From positions 1 through 64,000 of the forward strand of contig NZ_CP097638.1 of NCBI RefSeq assembly GCF_023573145.1: a stretch of DNA of 64,000 nt, written 5' to 3'. The notes below the pieces were generated by a model. It worked only from the letters and a program-made list of their open reading frames with translations. It was not told the DNA's origin and did no database searches. Source of the stretch: Aquincola tertiaricarbonis (GTDB lineage: Bacteria > Pseudomonadota > Gammaproteobacteria > Burkholderiales > Burkholderiaceae_C). Shown here in pieces: positions 34,292-42,867 of the stretch. Positions within the stretch are counted from its first letter, which is position 1, and each line of letters opens with the position of its first letter. The translations under genes and the position numbers were made by a program.

Positions 34292-35263
34292 TCACTTGGA
34301 CAACAGGTACTCGATCAGCGCGGCCCGCTCCTGTTCTTGTTGAACTCCGGCCGCAAACATGTATGCCATGTTGTTGCCTGGGATGAAGCCCTTGACATCG
34401 CGAAGATGTCGGTCCAGCGTCTCCCGGCCCCATACCACGGCGGAGTTCTTCATCGCGGCCGAGTACGCAAAGCCCGAGCTGGAGCCTGCTTTGCGCCCCG
34501 CCACCCCCGCCAGCGAGGGGCCGATCCCATGCTTGTCTGGCGTCAGGCTGTGGCATGACACGCAGCGCTCGAAGACCGCAGCGCCCGAGGTCGGTGCTCC
34601 GGGCTTCGCGGCTGAGACGGCGGGCTTGGCCGGCGCCTGGGCAATCGCGGCAGGGCCGAGCACCGGATACGCATAGGCGTACAACCAGTCCTTGTCCTTG
34701 ACCGGGGTGTGGCAGCCCATGCAGTCCTTCTTGTAGTCGGTCGCCGCCTGCCGCGCCGGATCGGCACCCTTGAAGAGCCCCCAACCCCAACCATCCCCCC
34801 AGATCGGATTGCCGGGGAAGCGTCCTTTCTCGTCCTTGATCATGACGAACCATACGGCGACGTCTTCGGCCCAGAAGGCTTGTCCCGTCGTGTGCGTGCT
34901 GCCCCGCGCGTGCCGCACTTCCTTGACCAGCACAGCGCCATCGGGAAACCGGCCGTTGCTTCGGAAGTACTGGAGTTCTTCTTTCGGGGCATACACGCCG
35001 TGGAGATCCTTCACCTGGTCCTTCTCCAGTACGGCCCATGATCCGAGGTGCGTCCAGTCGGTCGCGAACTCCTTGGGCAGCAGGATGTTGCCCCGCGAGT
35101 CCACCCAACGGGCGTAGGTGCGGGCTGCGATGGCAGCCGCGTCGAGCGTCGAAGCATCCGCCGGTGCGCGCTGTCCCATCGCGCTGCCCATGCTCAGCGT
35201 CAGGAGGATCACCGACCGCAGCGCGGTGCGCAGGAGTGGTTGGGTGTGGGGCATGGATATCAT
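34292..35263 (-). CDS. Cytochrome P460-family / class I cytochrome c, exported
   Basis: A signal peptide (LLRTALRSVILLTLSMGSAMG) leads into a P460-like domain with a single heme motif CMGCH, then a proline/alanine linker and a cytochrome c domain with CVSCH and a distal methionine in GNNMAYMF. The protein is thus a periplasmic diheme protein of ~320 residues. P460 proteins oxidise hydroxylamine or detoxify nitrogen oxides, but the divergent family's role is often unknown. ATG 35263 gives the best signal peptide; the frame is open further upstream. A second P460-like gene follows on the same strand. Confidence 0.8.
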   Translation of the reverse strand: MISMPHTQPLLRTALRSVILLTLSMGSAMGQRAPADASTLDAAAIAARTYARWVDSRGNILLPKEFATDWTHLGSWAVLEKDQVKDLHGVYAPKEELQYFRSNGRFPDGAVLVKEVRHARGSTHTTGQAFWAEDVAVWFVMIKDEKGRFPGNPIWGDGWGWGLFKGADPARQAATDYKKDCMGCHTPVKDKDWLYAYAYPVLGPAAIAQAPAKPAVSAAKPGAPTSGAAVFERCVSCHSLTPDKHGIGPSLAGVAGRKAGSSSGFAYSAAMKNSAVVWGRETLDRHLRDVKGFIPGNNMAYMFAAGVQQEQERAALIEYLLSK

Positions 35264-35350
35264 GTCGGCGCGGACCTTTGTCAGCCCTGCTTGAGGAACG
35301 AAAATGGGGGGCACGCCCCCATTCGACCGATGCCATCGAAGGCGATGGCG

Positions 35351-35992
35351 CTACTTCTTCACGGGCAGGGGATCGAGGATCGACTTGTAGAACTTGATGT
35401 AGACCATGTCTTCATGCGCGTTGGCCATGTGGCAACCGGCGCAAGCCGCCACCGGGGCGGCAGCTGCCGCCCGCAGGTAGGGCGGGGCGTGGTGGCCGTA
35501 GTTGAAATAACCCCAGTTCTTGGACTCCTTGAAACGCGACGAGTCCTTGACCGCGATGTCCAGCCCGGCAACGCCCGCGGGGAAATAGCCGCGCCCGGAG
35601 ACCTCGGTGCGCGAGCCATCGGGGAACTGCGCCGGCTGCACCAGTTGCAATTCCTTCACCATCATCGTGCCCTCGGGCCAGGTGCCGGTCTTGCGGTAGT
35701 GCTTGAACGCCGAGGGTTGCACGTAAACGTTGTGGAACTCCGGGAAGTTGGCCTTGCCGTCGTTGAGACCGTGAGGCGTCATCGGCGAGCCGATGAAGAT
35801 CCACTGCCTGAAGTCCTTCGGCTGCACCAGTTCGCCCTGTGCCGTCCACTGCGGTGGAAACTCCACGCCGTACTTGGCCTTGCCTGGTTGCGCTGCCAGC
35901 GCCGCGGCACCCATGCCAAGGCCGACCACGACGGCGGCCAGGGCGGCCGCGCGCAGGGCGCTGGGATTCGTTCTCTTCGATCGTATCTTCAT
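35351..35992 (-). CDS. Cytochrome P460-family protein
   Basis: This 213-residue protein has a signal peptide (residues ~12-35, AALAAVVVGLGMGAAALA) and one heme motif CAGCH near the C-terminus. The body carries the P460 pattern (FRQWIFIGSPMTPHGLN, FHNVYVQPSAFKHYRKTGTWPEGTMMVKEL). A P460 cross-linking lysine cannot be verified here. It is 87 bases upstream of the diheme P460 gene and is probably cotranscribed; together they look like a small periplasmic electron-transfer pair. Confidence 0.8.
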   Translation of the reverse strand: MKIRSKRTNPSALRAAALAAVVVGLGMGAAALAAQPGKAKYGVEFPPQWTAQGELVQPKDFRQWIFIGSPMTPHGLNDGKANFPEFHNVYVQPSAFKHYRKTGTWPEGTMMVKELQLVQPAQFPDGSRTEVSGRGYFPAGVAGLDIAVKDSSRFKESKNWGYFNYGHHAPPYLRAAAAAPVAACAGCHMANAHEDMVYIKFYKSILDPLPVKK

Positions 35993-36357
35993 GGTCTGTC
36001 CAGGTCGTCCGATTGGGTTGATGGGAACATCGGCGCGCACCTTCAGGATGGTGTTCGCCGATCTTGCGATTCCTGCCGCGCTACTGCTCGGGTGGGAAGC
36101 GGGGCGTGCCGTCAGAATATCGAGGGCGTATACGCCGAAATCGTCGAATACGCGCTGTGCATCCTGATCTGTTGACCAATCGTCCGAAGGTGCATGGCGC
36201 TGCGCGCTCGCGCCGCAAGACGCTGCTGGGGTACGCTTCCGACCGCGGACTTCGCCCTCATGTCTCACGTTTCCAGCTGCGGATCGACGCGCTTGACAAT
36301 GCCACCTTTTGAAGTCCTCGTTGACACGTGGACGCTCGCTCGATGCGGACGATGCGC
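35993..36357. other. Divergent promoter region between cytochrome and MOSC genes
   Basis: A 365-base gap lies between divergent genes. The minus-strand frame of the cytochrome gene stays open across it, but its composition shows no domain. No strong promoter consensus is visible; it presumably holds both promoters. Confidence 0.4.
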
Positions 36358-36918
36358 ATGAGTAGCGGCCTGCGCGAGCTGGTCGCCCGGTTTGGTATGC
36401 CTGGACGCATCGATGCCATCGTGCTGCGCCCGCGCCGGCTGGCGCCGGCGGTATGGGCCGACCAAGCATGGGCTGAGCCAGGATTTGGTCTGCGCGGTGA
36501 CCATCGCTCTGTCAAGAGCCGCACGGGCGATGAAGCTCGGCGCCGCGAGCTGACCCTGTTGCAAGCCGAGCACTTGTCGGTGATTGCTGCCCTGGCGGGT
36601 CGCGACCGAGTCGATGCCCGGCTGTTGCGTCGCAACTTGGTGATCAGTGGCGTCAATCTGGCGGCGCTCGCGTCGCCCTTCCCGGACCAGAGGTTGCTGT
36701 GGCGGCTCGGCGAAGAGGTGGTGATCGAGGCGACAGGACCGTGCGCGCCTTGTTCACGCATGGAGGTCGCGCTGGGGTCCGGCGGCTACAACGCATTGCG
36801 CGGTCATGGGGGCATTACGGCGCGCATCGTGCGCGGCGGCTGGTTGCGCAAGGGTGACGCCGTCACGGTCATGGACGCGCCTGCCGTCGAGGAAACCGTG
36901 TCGCGGCCAGCGACCTGA
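36358..36918 (+). CDS. MOSC-domain protein
   Basis: This 186-residue protein has the MOSC pattern: IDAIVLRPRRLAP, GLRGDHRSV, LTLLQAEHLSVIAAL, LRRNLVISGVNLAAL, and the conserved cysteine in GPCAPCSRME. MOSC proteins bind sulfur carried as persulfide or deliver it to N-oxide reductases and molybdenum enzymes. Several in-frame starts exist from a GTG at 36328; the ATG at 36358 aligns best with family members. Confidence 0.8.
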   Translation: MSSGLRELVARFGMPGRIDAIVLRPRRLAPAVWADQAWAEPGFGLRGDHRSVKSRTGDEARRRELTLLQAEHLSVIAALAGRDRVDARLLRRNLVISGVNLAALASPFPDQRLLWRLGEEVVIEATGPCAPCSRMEVALGSGGYNALRGHGGITARIVRGGWLRKGDAVTVMDAPAVEETVSRPAT

Positions 36919-36935
36919 CGTAGCAGGAGCAGACA

Positions 36936-37925
36936 ATGTACCCAAGCCACGACGCAAGCCAGAACCCTGGTTACTTGCACCATATCGAGTTGAATGGCGG
37001 CGCAGATGCCACGGGCCCGCGTGCCGTGTGGCTGCACATGTGCATCCGCCACCCCGAAACCGGGCAATACCTCGTGGGCGACGAAGGGCTGGACCCCCTC
37101 GCGGTGGAGGCGATGCTGCGCGAGGACACCCGCTCGCGCATCCTACCCCGGCCCGCCGGTGTGATGGTGCTGCTCAAGGCCATGCACCAGCGCGACGGAC
37201 ACCGCCCGGAGGACATGATCAGCCTGCGCATCTGGATCGACGAGATGCGCGTCATCACCACTCGCGAGGCCGACATCGACGCCGTGCGGGAACTGCGCGA
37301 GCGGCTGCGCGCGGGCCACGGGCCTCGCTCGACCACCGAGTTCCTGGCTGACTTGATCGACTCGCATCTGGCCGAGACCGCCGAGGAGGTGGAACGGCTG
37401 GAGGATGCCGCCGCCACCATCGATGCCCACGAGCTGGCAGGCGACGATGGCTGCGACGCGACCTGCGGCCGCCTTGCTGTCCTGTCGCTCACGATTGCCG
37501 GGCTGCAGCGGCATCTGGCACCGCAGCGCGCGGTCTTCGAGGGCCTGGGCCGCCTGACATGCGCGTTCGTCACCGATCACGACCGAGCACGCTGGCACGA
37601 AGCTCAGGATCAGCTGCTGCGCCTGCTGGAATCTCTGCAGGCGCAACAGGAGCGGCTGGTCATCGTCGCCGGTCAGGCCCAGCGGATCCAGGATCGGCGC
37701 ACGGCCAACGTCGGTCTGGTGCTCAGCATGGCTGCCGCCGCGTTCCTGCCCTTGACCTTCGTGACAGGGCTGCTGGGCATGAACGTGGCGGGCATTCCGA
37801 TGGCCGAGCGGCCTTGGGCATTTGCCGCCGTGACCGCCGGATGCGCGGCCTTCGCCGCAGCCGCCCTGCTATGGATGCGGCGCCGCAACTGGCTGCGCGC
37901 CAAAGGGGGGCGCAGCCGGCTGTGA
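36936..37925 (+). CDS. zntB: CorA-like zinc transporter ZntB
   Basis: This 329-residue CorA/MIT protein has the cytoplasmic funnel domain with long coiled helices (LIDSHLAETAEEVERLEDAAATI) and two C-terminal transmembrane helices joined by the GMN loop (GLLGMNVAGIPM). ZntB proteins transport Zn2+ (proton-driven uptake in E. coli). The periplasmic loop GMNVAGIP is ZntB type rather than the CorA MPEL loop. It follows the MOSC gene by 17 bases. Confidence 0.85.
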   Translation: MYPSHDASQNPGYLHHIELNGGADATGPRAVWLHMCIRHPETGQYLVGDEGLDPLAVEAMLREDTRSRILPRPAGVMVLLKAMHQRDGHRPEDMISLRIWIDEMRVITTREADIDAVRELRERLRAGHGPRSTTEFLADLIDSHLAETAEEVERLEDAAATIDAHELAGDDGCDATCGRLAVLSLTIAGLQRHLAPQRAVFEGLGRLTCAFVTDHDRARWHEAQDQLLRLLESLQAQQERLVIVAGQAQRIQDRRTANVGLVLSMAAAAFLPLTFVTGLLGMNVAGIPMAERPWAFAAVTAGCAAFAAAALLWMRRRNWLRAKGGRSRL

Positions 37926-37981
37926 ATGCAGCCCCTCCGGTTTCCGATGACCAACCCTGAACGTCGGTCAACCCCCGGTGC

Positions 37982-38863
37982 TCATGTCTCGAGGCGGGCT
38001 TGCTGCCACGCCGCCGGCGACACGCCGAGCGCGCGCTGGAACACTCGCGAGAACGATGACGTATCGCGGTAGCCGACCGCGGACGCCACCTGCTTGACTG
38101 CCTTGCCCTGGGCGAGCAGCCCGCAGGCGACACTCATTCGCCAGGCAGTCAGGTACGAGAGCGGCGGCATCCCGACCACCGCCGAAAAGCGCTGCGCGAA
38201 GGCCGATCGGGACAACAACGCATGGTGCGCCATCGCCTCGAGGGTCCACGTCCGGCCGGGGTCCCGATGCAATGCTTCGATCACCGCGGCCAGCTTGTCG
38301 TCGGCCATGGCATCGATCACGCCGCCGCGCAACAAGTCGTGCTCCACCAGCTTTCGAACGACCAAGACCAACACGTACTGCAGCAGCCGGTCGATTGCTG
38401 CCTCACGGCCGTAGGCACGGTCCGCCGCTTCGCCGAACATCATCTCCACCGATTGACGCAGCCGCGGCGCGTCGTTCAGGCCGATGATCGTCGGTTCGGG
38501 AATCAGCGTGGACAGCGGTTGGCCCAGGTCGCTGAGCGTCGCGCACATCAGGTCGGCGCCGGCCGCGCCGAGCCCCTCGACCCGGTGCGCCAACGGACGC
38601 GGGAAGATCAGCACGCAGGGGCCCTGCACCATCTGCGGAGGCGAGTCTTCGCGCGTCAGGCCCAGCTCGCCGCTGATCAGGAAATGCAGACATCCCTGCT
38701 GCGTTCCGTCCACGCGTGGCGAAACGCCGCACAGTGTTCCCGAATAGAACATCGAGGCCATGGGAGCGGCCTGCAATAGGTACTTCAGCAGCGCGTTGCT
38801 CGGCTCCAAGGTATCGGCTTTGTCGGAGAGGGTAGGGGGTTCCACGGCAGAGACGTTCGGCAT
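37982..38863 (-). CDS. AraC-family regulator with cupin sensor
   Basis: This ~293-residue protein has an N-terminal cupin domain (SPRVDGTQQGCLHFLISGELGL, PCVLIFPRPLAHRVEG) and two AraC helix-turn-helix units (ALLSRSAFAQRFSAVVGMPP; AVGYRDTSSFSRVFQRALGVSP). It is related in layout to the two other AraC proteins at 58636 and 61383. It may regulate the divergent glutaminyl-tRNA synthetase region or a distant gene. The frame is open to 38929; the start is uncertain because neither ATG has a clear Shine-Dalgarno. Confidence 0.85.
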   Translation of the reverse strand: MPNVSAVEPPTLSDKADTLEPSNALLKYLLQAAPMASMFYSGTLCGVSPRVDGTQQGCLHFLISGELGLTREDSPPQMVQGPCVLIFPRPLAHRVEGLGAAGADLMCATLSDLGQPLSTLIPEPTIIGLNDAPRLRQSVEMMFGEAADRAYGREAAIDRLLQYVLVLVVRKLVEHDLLRGGVIDAMADDKLAAVIEALHRDPGRTWTLEAMAHHALLSRSAFAQRFSAVVGMPPLSYLTAWRMSVACGLLAQGKAVKQVASAVGYRDTSSFSRVFQRALGVSPAAWQQARLET

Positions 38864-39038
38864 GGGGCGCAGGACGATGGGTCGACGATGTGCGGCTAGA
38901 CTCAACTCGGGGGCTCCGGTGGCCCGCATCGATGCGATGTCCGAGAATCGCTTCGCTGATTGTCGCGCCGATCACGGGCAACCCCGAACGGCGAAGCCCC
39001 GCCAAGGGCCATCTTCTCCGCTGTCACCCCAACTGGAC

Positions 39039-40808
39039 ATGTCCCCCGATCCGGAGCATCCGCCGCACTTCTTGCGTGCCGCCATTGAACGCGACCTCGC
39101 GGACGGCACCTATGCTGCTCGCCGCTGGGCCGGATCGCCCGGCGATGCCGTGCACCACGCCAGCGGTGATCGCGATCCGATGCCCGTGCGAACGCGCTTC
39201 CCGCCAGAGCCCAACGGCCATCTGCACATCGGGCACGCGAAGAGCATCGGCCTGAACTTCGGCCTCGCGCGCGAGTTCGGTGGTGTGTGCCACCTGCGCA
39301 TGGACGACACGAATCCCGAGAAGGAGGAGCAGGCCTACGTCGAAGGCATCGTCGAGATGGTGCGCTGGCTGGGTTGGAACTGGGGTGCCGGCGACACCCA
39401 GCATCTGTACCACGCCAGCGACTACTTTGAATTCATGTACCGCGCTGCCGAGGCACTGGTGAGCGATGGACTGGCGTATGTGGACGAGCAAAGCGGAGAC
39501 GAACTTCGCGCCTCGCGCGGCGACTACGCCAGCGCGGGTGTGGCCAGCCCCTGGCGCGATCGTCCGCGCGAGGAGAGTCTCGCGCGCCTGCGCGAGATGC
39601 GCAAGGGTCGGCATCCCGACGGCTCAATGGTGCTGCGCGCGCGCATAGACCTCGCCTCGCCCAATCTGCAGCTGCGCGATCCGGTGCTCTACCGCATCCG
39701 CCACGTGCCCCACCATCGCACCGGCAGCGCCTGGTGCATCTATCCGGCCTACATCTACGCTCACCCGATCGAGGACGCGCTGGAGTGCATCACGCACAGC
39801 ATCGCGACGCTGGAGTTTGTCGAGCATGGCGCGTTCTACGACTGGCTGCTTGCGCACCTCGTGCGTCTCGGCCTGGTGCAAGCGCCGCCGCCGCGGCAGT
39901 ACGAGTTCGGGCGGCTGAACCTCACGCGCACCGTCACCAGCAAGCGCAAGCTCAAGGCGCTGGTGGACGAAGGCTTCGTGGACGGCTGGGACGACCCGCG
40001 TTTGCCCACGCTGGCGGGCCTGCGCCGGCGCGGCTTCACGGCCGCGGCGGTGCGCAACTTCGTCGAGGCCACCGGCGCCAGCCGCCATGCGGCCTGGGTG
40101 CCCTACGAGGCTTTGGAGCAGGCCCTTCGCGACGACCTCGACGAGCGTGCACCGCGCGCGATGGCCGTGATCAACCCGCTGCCGCTGGACCTGCAGAACT
40201 GGGCCGAGGAGTTCGGCACGCTGACCAGCGTGCCGTGTACTGCCCCGGTGCACCCTATGCACCCCCAGCGCGGCTTGCGCCACTTCGGACTGGGCCCGCG
40301 GCTGTGGATCGACCGCGCAGACTTCGAGGCCGAGCCGTCCAAGGGCTTCCGGCGCCTTGCGCCCGGCCGGCGGGTGCGGCTGAAGTACGGCCTGATCGTC
40401 GAGTGCACCGGATTTCAGCGTGCGGCCGGCGGCGAGGTCGAGTCGGTGCAGGCGCGCATCGTACCGGGCAGCCGCAGCGGCACGCCCGGGGCCGATGCGC
40501 ACAAGGTCAGCGCCACCATCACCTGGCTGGCGCAGCACGACGCGGTGGCCGCCGAGCTGCATCTGCTGGAGCCGCTGTTCGGCGTGGAGCGTCCGGACGA
40601 AGGCGAGGCGGACTTTCGCAGCCTCGTCAACCCCGACAGCCGGCGCATCGCGCGCGGCTTCGTCGAGCCCACGCTGGCCACCGCGGGCCCAGGGCATCAT
40701 GTCCAGCTCGAGCGCCTGGGCTACTTCGTCGCGGACTTGCACCGCCACCGAGCCGGCACGCCGGTGTTCAACCGCAGCACCGCGCTGCGATCATCCCTGC
40801 CGGGATGA
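39039..40808 (+). CDS. glnS: Glutaminyl-tRNA synthetase
   Basis: This 589-residue GlnRS has the HIGH motif in RFPPEPNGHLHIGHAKSI, the acceptor-stem and class-defining DDTNPEKEE, and a KMSKS loop reading VTSKRKL where most GlnRS have VMSKRKL. The C-terminal beta-barrel anticodon domain is complete. It would charge tRNA-Gln. The housekeeping copy is normally chromosomal, so this may be a plasmid paralogue, for example a drug- or stress-tolerant form (inference), or the only copy if the replicon is a chromid. The ATG at 39039 is chosen; an open frame extends upstream with no homology. Confidence 0.9.
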   Translation: MSPDPEHPPHFLRAAIERDLADGTYAARRWAGSPGDAVHHASGDRDPMPVRTRFPPEPNGHLHIGHAKSIGLNFGLAREFGGVCHLRMDDTNPEKEEQAYVEGIVEMVRWLGWNWGAGDTQHLYHASDYFEFMYRAAEALVSDGLAYVDEQSGDELRASRGDYASAGVASPWRDRPREESLARLREMRKGRHPDGSMVLRARIDLASPNLQLRDPVLYRIRHVPHHRTGSAWCIYPAYIYAHPIEDALECITHSIATLEFVEHGAFYDWLLAHLVRLGLVQAPPPRQYEFGRLNLTRTVTSKRKLKALVDEGFVDGWDDPRLPTLAGLRRRGFTAAAVRNFVEATGASRHAAWVPYEALEQALRDDLDERAPRAMAVINPLPLDLQNWAEEFGTLTSVPCTAPVHPMHPQRGLRHFGLGPRLWIDRADFEAEPSKGFRRLAPGRRVRLKYGLIVECTGFQRAAGGEVESVQARIVPGSRSGTPGADAHKVSATITWLAQHDAVAAELHLLEPLFGVERPDEGEADFRSLVNPDSRRIARGFVEPTLATAGPGHHVQLERLGYFVADLHRHRAGTPVFNRSTALRSSLPG

Positions 40809-40864
40809 CGCAAACGCATCACCCCGCACCAACACATCCAACCCACCCGAGGAGTCTGAAGATC

Positions 40865-41068
40865 ATGTCAAACGAGGGCTATCACGAACCCATCGAGGAA
40901 CTCAGCGACGACGTGCGCGACATGCACCGTGCGATCGTGTCGCTGATGGAGGAGCTGGAGGCAGTGGATTGGTACAACCAGCGCGCCCATGCCTGCAAGG
41001 ACCCGGTACTCAAGAAAATTCTCGAGCACAACCGCGACGAGGATGTTGAGATCCACGAACCCCACTAG
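40865..41068 (+). pseudogene. Encapsulated ferritin-like protein, 3-prime end lost to a transposon
   Basis: The first 59 residues closely match encapsulated ferritins (EncFtn) of Rhodospirillum: HRAIVSLMEELEAVDWYNQR carries the ferroxidase glutamate (E32) and tryptophan/tyrosine (W36, Y37), and HNRDED begins the second helix. Family members run on with E-x-x-H and ~35 further residues plus a tail that targets the encapsulin shell. Here the left end of the TniABQ element (TGTTGAGATC at 41044) interrupts codon 60, and a stop arises in the transposon. No encapsulin gene is seen on either side. The first shell helix alone cannot form the ferroxidase dimer. Confidence 0.85.
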
Positions 41069-41256
41069 CCATGTCCACGAACCGTGCTAGCGAGACCTGC
41101 GGCTAAGGTATTGATTCAACAAGGAAATTCGGGTTCTGAACCCTCTCGTCGTCCGTTGCGAGTTGACCACAACACGTGACACCGAGTCCACGAACCTCGC
41201 TATTGCATTTGGCGTGTCCATGAAGCATGCTACTGGCGCATTTGTGAGGTGAACGG
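41044..41256. repeat. Left-end transposase binding repeats of the compact element
   Basis: Four related blocks with core CCACGAAC or CCATGAAG and a following CTA are found between the left terminus and tniA (near 41054, 41073, 41191 and 41218). They share the motif TGTCCACGAAC-C-GTGCTAGCG. The tniA promoter must lie among them, so TniA binding could repress its own synthesis. Confidence 0.75.
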
Positions 41257-42867
41257 ATGCAGTCGCCCCATGAGATCGGCGAACGTGAAGTCCGGATCGC
41301 TCGCGTGCTGAGGCCGTTAGGCCGAGGTCCCATGAGACGCGAGCAGGCCGAGCGCGCGGGCCAACTGCTGGGTGTCCACTGGACCACGGTCTATCGCCTT
41401 CGTGCTCGATTTCTGGCGGATCCGAGAACGTCTGCGCTGGTACCGGACGCGGGAGGCCGCCGCGGCGAACCCTGGCGGCTGGCGCCTGCGGTCGAGGCGA
41501 TCGTCTCGTCGGTCGTCGAACAGTGGTTCCCGCGGCAGCGCGAGCTCGCACACCCCGTGCTGGACACCTTCAACGAGGTTCGCCGGCGCTGCACGGAACA
41601 TGGTCTCGTGGCGCCGTCACGCAACACGGTGGCGCGCAGGCTGCGTTCGCACCGCGGCCAGGAACTCCAGCATCTGGCCTCTCTCCCAGGCGCTGCAATC
41701 GCGCCCGGCAGCTTCGGAGCGGACTGGCCGTTGGAGATCGTGCAGATCGACCACACCCAGGCCGACGTCCTCATCGTCGACCGCTTCACCCGCAAGGTCA
41801 TCGGCCGCCCCTGGCTGTCGGTGGCCATCGATCTGGCCACGCGCACGGTCCCGGCCTTCTTCATCGGCATGGAGCGGCCCGGTGCCGGCACCGTGGCCCT
41901 CCTGGTCAGCCGCATCGTCCAGCCCAAGGCGGCCTGGCTGGCTCACCTGGGGCTGCAGATCGACTGGCCGATGGCCGGCCTACCGCAGCGGCTGCACCTG
42001 GACAACGCGGCCGAGTTCCGCAGCCGCGCCCTTCGCCTGGGCTGCGCTCAGTACGGCATCGAGCTCGACCACCGGCCGGTCGGCCGCCCGAACTATGGCG
42101 GCCACATCGAGCGCATGAACCGCACGCTGATGCAGCGGCTGAAGGGTCTGCCCGGCGCCACCGGCAACTCGCCGCGCGGCCGCAAGGCGCGCAAGCCCGA
42201 ACAGCGCGCCTGTCTGACCTTGGAGGAATTCGAGCGTTGGCTGGCCCTCGAAGTCGGCGAGCGCTACCACCACAGCGAGCATCGGGGCCTGTTCCGCTCC
42301 ACCCCCTTCTCGGCATGGCAGTCACTGGTTGAACAGCGTGCCCCACGCCAACTTGCGCCTGGGCCCGATGAGGCCATGAAGCTGCTGATCAACTTCATGC
42401 CGCTGGCCCACCGCTCGATCCAGGCCGATGGCCTGACCATTTTCTACATCCGCTACTGGAACCCCGTGTTCGTCGTCTGGCGCGAACAGCGGCAGAGGGT
42501 GAGGGTGCGCTACCACCCCGAGGACCTGTCGAGGATCTTCGTCAGCGCCGACGGGCGCAACTATGTGCAGGCGAACTACGCCGACCTGCGGCGCCCTCGC
42601 ATCACGCTGTGGGAGCAGCGTGCCGCCGTGCGAGCCCTCAGGGCGGCGCATGTGCCCCGGGTGTCCGAAGAGCATGTCTTCCGCGCCATCGGTGCGCAAC
42701 GACAGATCGTGGAGCAAGCCGAGCGATCGGCACGCCGGGCGCGCCGCAACTCGAAGGCGCCACCAGCGGCGCCTTCGCCTGAACTTCAGACCCGCGATTC
42801 TGGGCAGCCGACGGAAGTGGACTACAGCAAACCGGTGACACCTTACGCCGTGGAGATCTGGAAGTGA
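41257..42867 (+). CDS. tniA: TniA/TnsB-like DDE transposase
   Basis: This 536-residue transposase has two N-terminal helix-turn-helix segments (LGVHWTTVYRLRARF; SRNTVARRLRSH), an RNase H-like core with D165 (QIDHTQAD), D249 (LHLDNAAEF) and E285 (GHIERMNRTL) in an exact D-35-E spacing, and a Mu-type C-terminal domain. Its length and core match Tn5053/Tn402 TniA and type V-K TnsB. It would bind the CCACGAAC repeats. It overlaps tniB by an ATGA-type junction (42864-42867). Confidence 0.9.
   Translation: MQSPHEIGEREVRIARVLRPLGRGPMRREQAERAGQLLGVHWTTVYRLRARFLADPRTSALVPDAGGRRGEPWRLAPAVEAIVSSVVEQWFPRQRELAHPVLDTFNEVRRRCTEHGLVAPSRNTVARRLRSHRGQELQHLASLPGAAIAPGSFGADWPLEIVQIDHTQADVLIVDRFTRKVIGRPWLSVAIDLATRTVPAFFIGMERPGAGTVALLVSRIVQPKAAWLAHLGLQIDWPMAGLPQRLHLDNAAEFRSRALRLGCAQYGIELDHRPVGRPNYGGHIERMNRTLMQRLKGLPGATGNSPRGRKARKPEQRACLTLEEFERWLALEVGERYHHSEHRGLFRSTPFSAWQSLVEQRAPRQLAPGPDEAMKLLINFMPLAHRSIQADGLTIFYIRYWNPVFVVWREQRQRVRVRYHPEDLSRIFVSADGRNYVQANYADLRRPRITLWEQRAAVRALRAAHVPRVSEEHVFRAIGAQRQIVEQAERSARRARRNSKAPPAAPSPELQTRDSGQPTEVDYSKPVTPYAVEIWK

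Noticed and set aside
36000-36469. Long upstream extension of the second cytochrome P460 reading frame
   Set aside because: The extension is low-complexity high-GC open frame without homology; the signal peptide starts cleanly at 35992.
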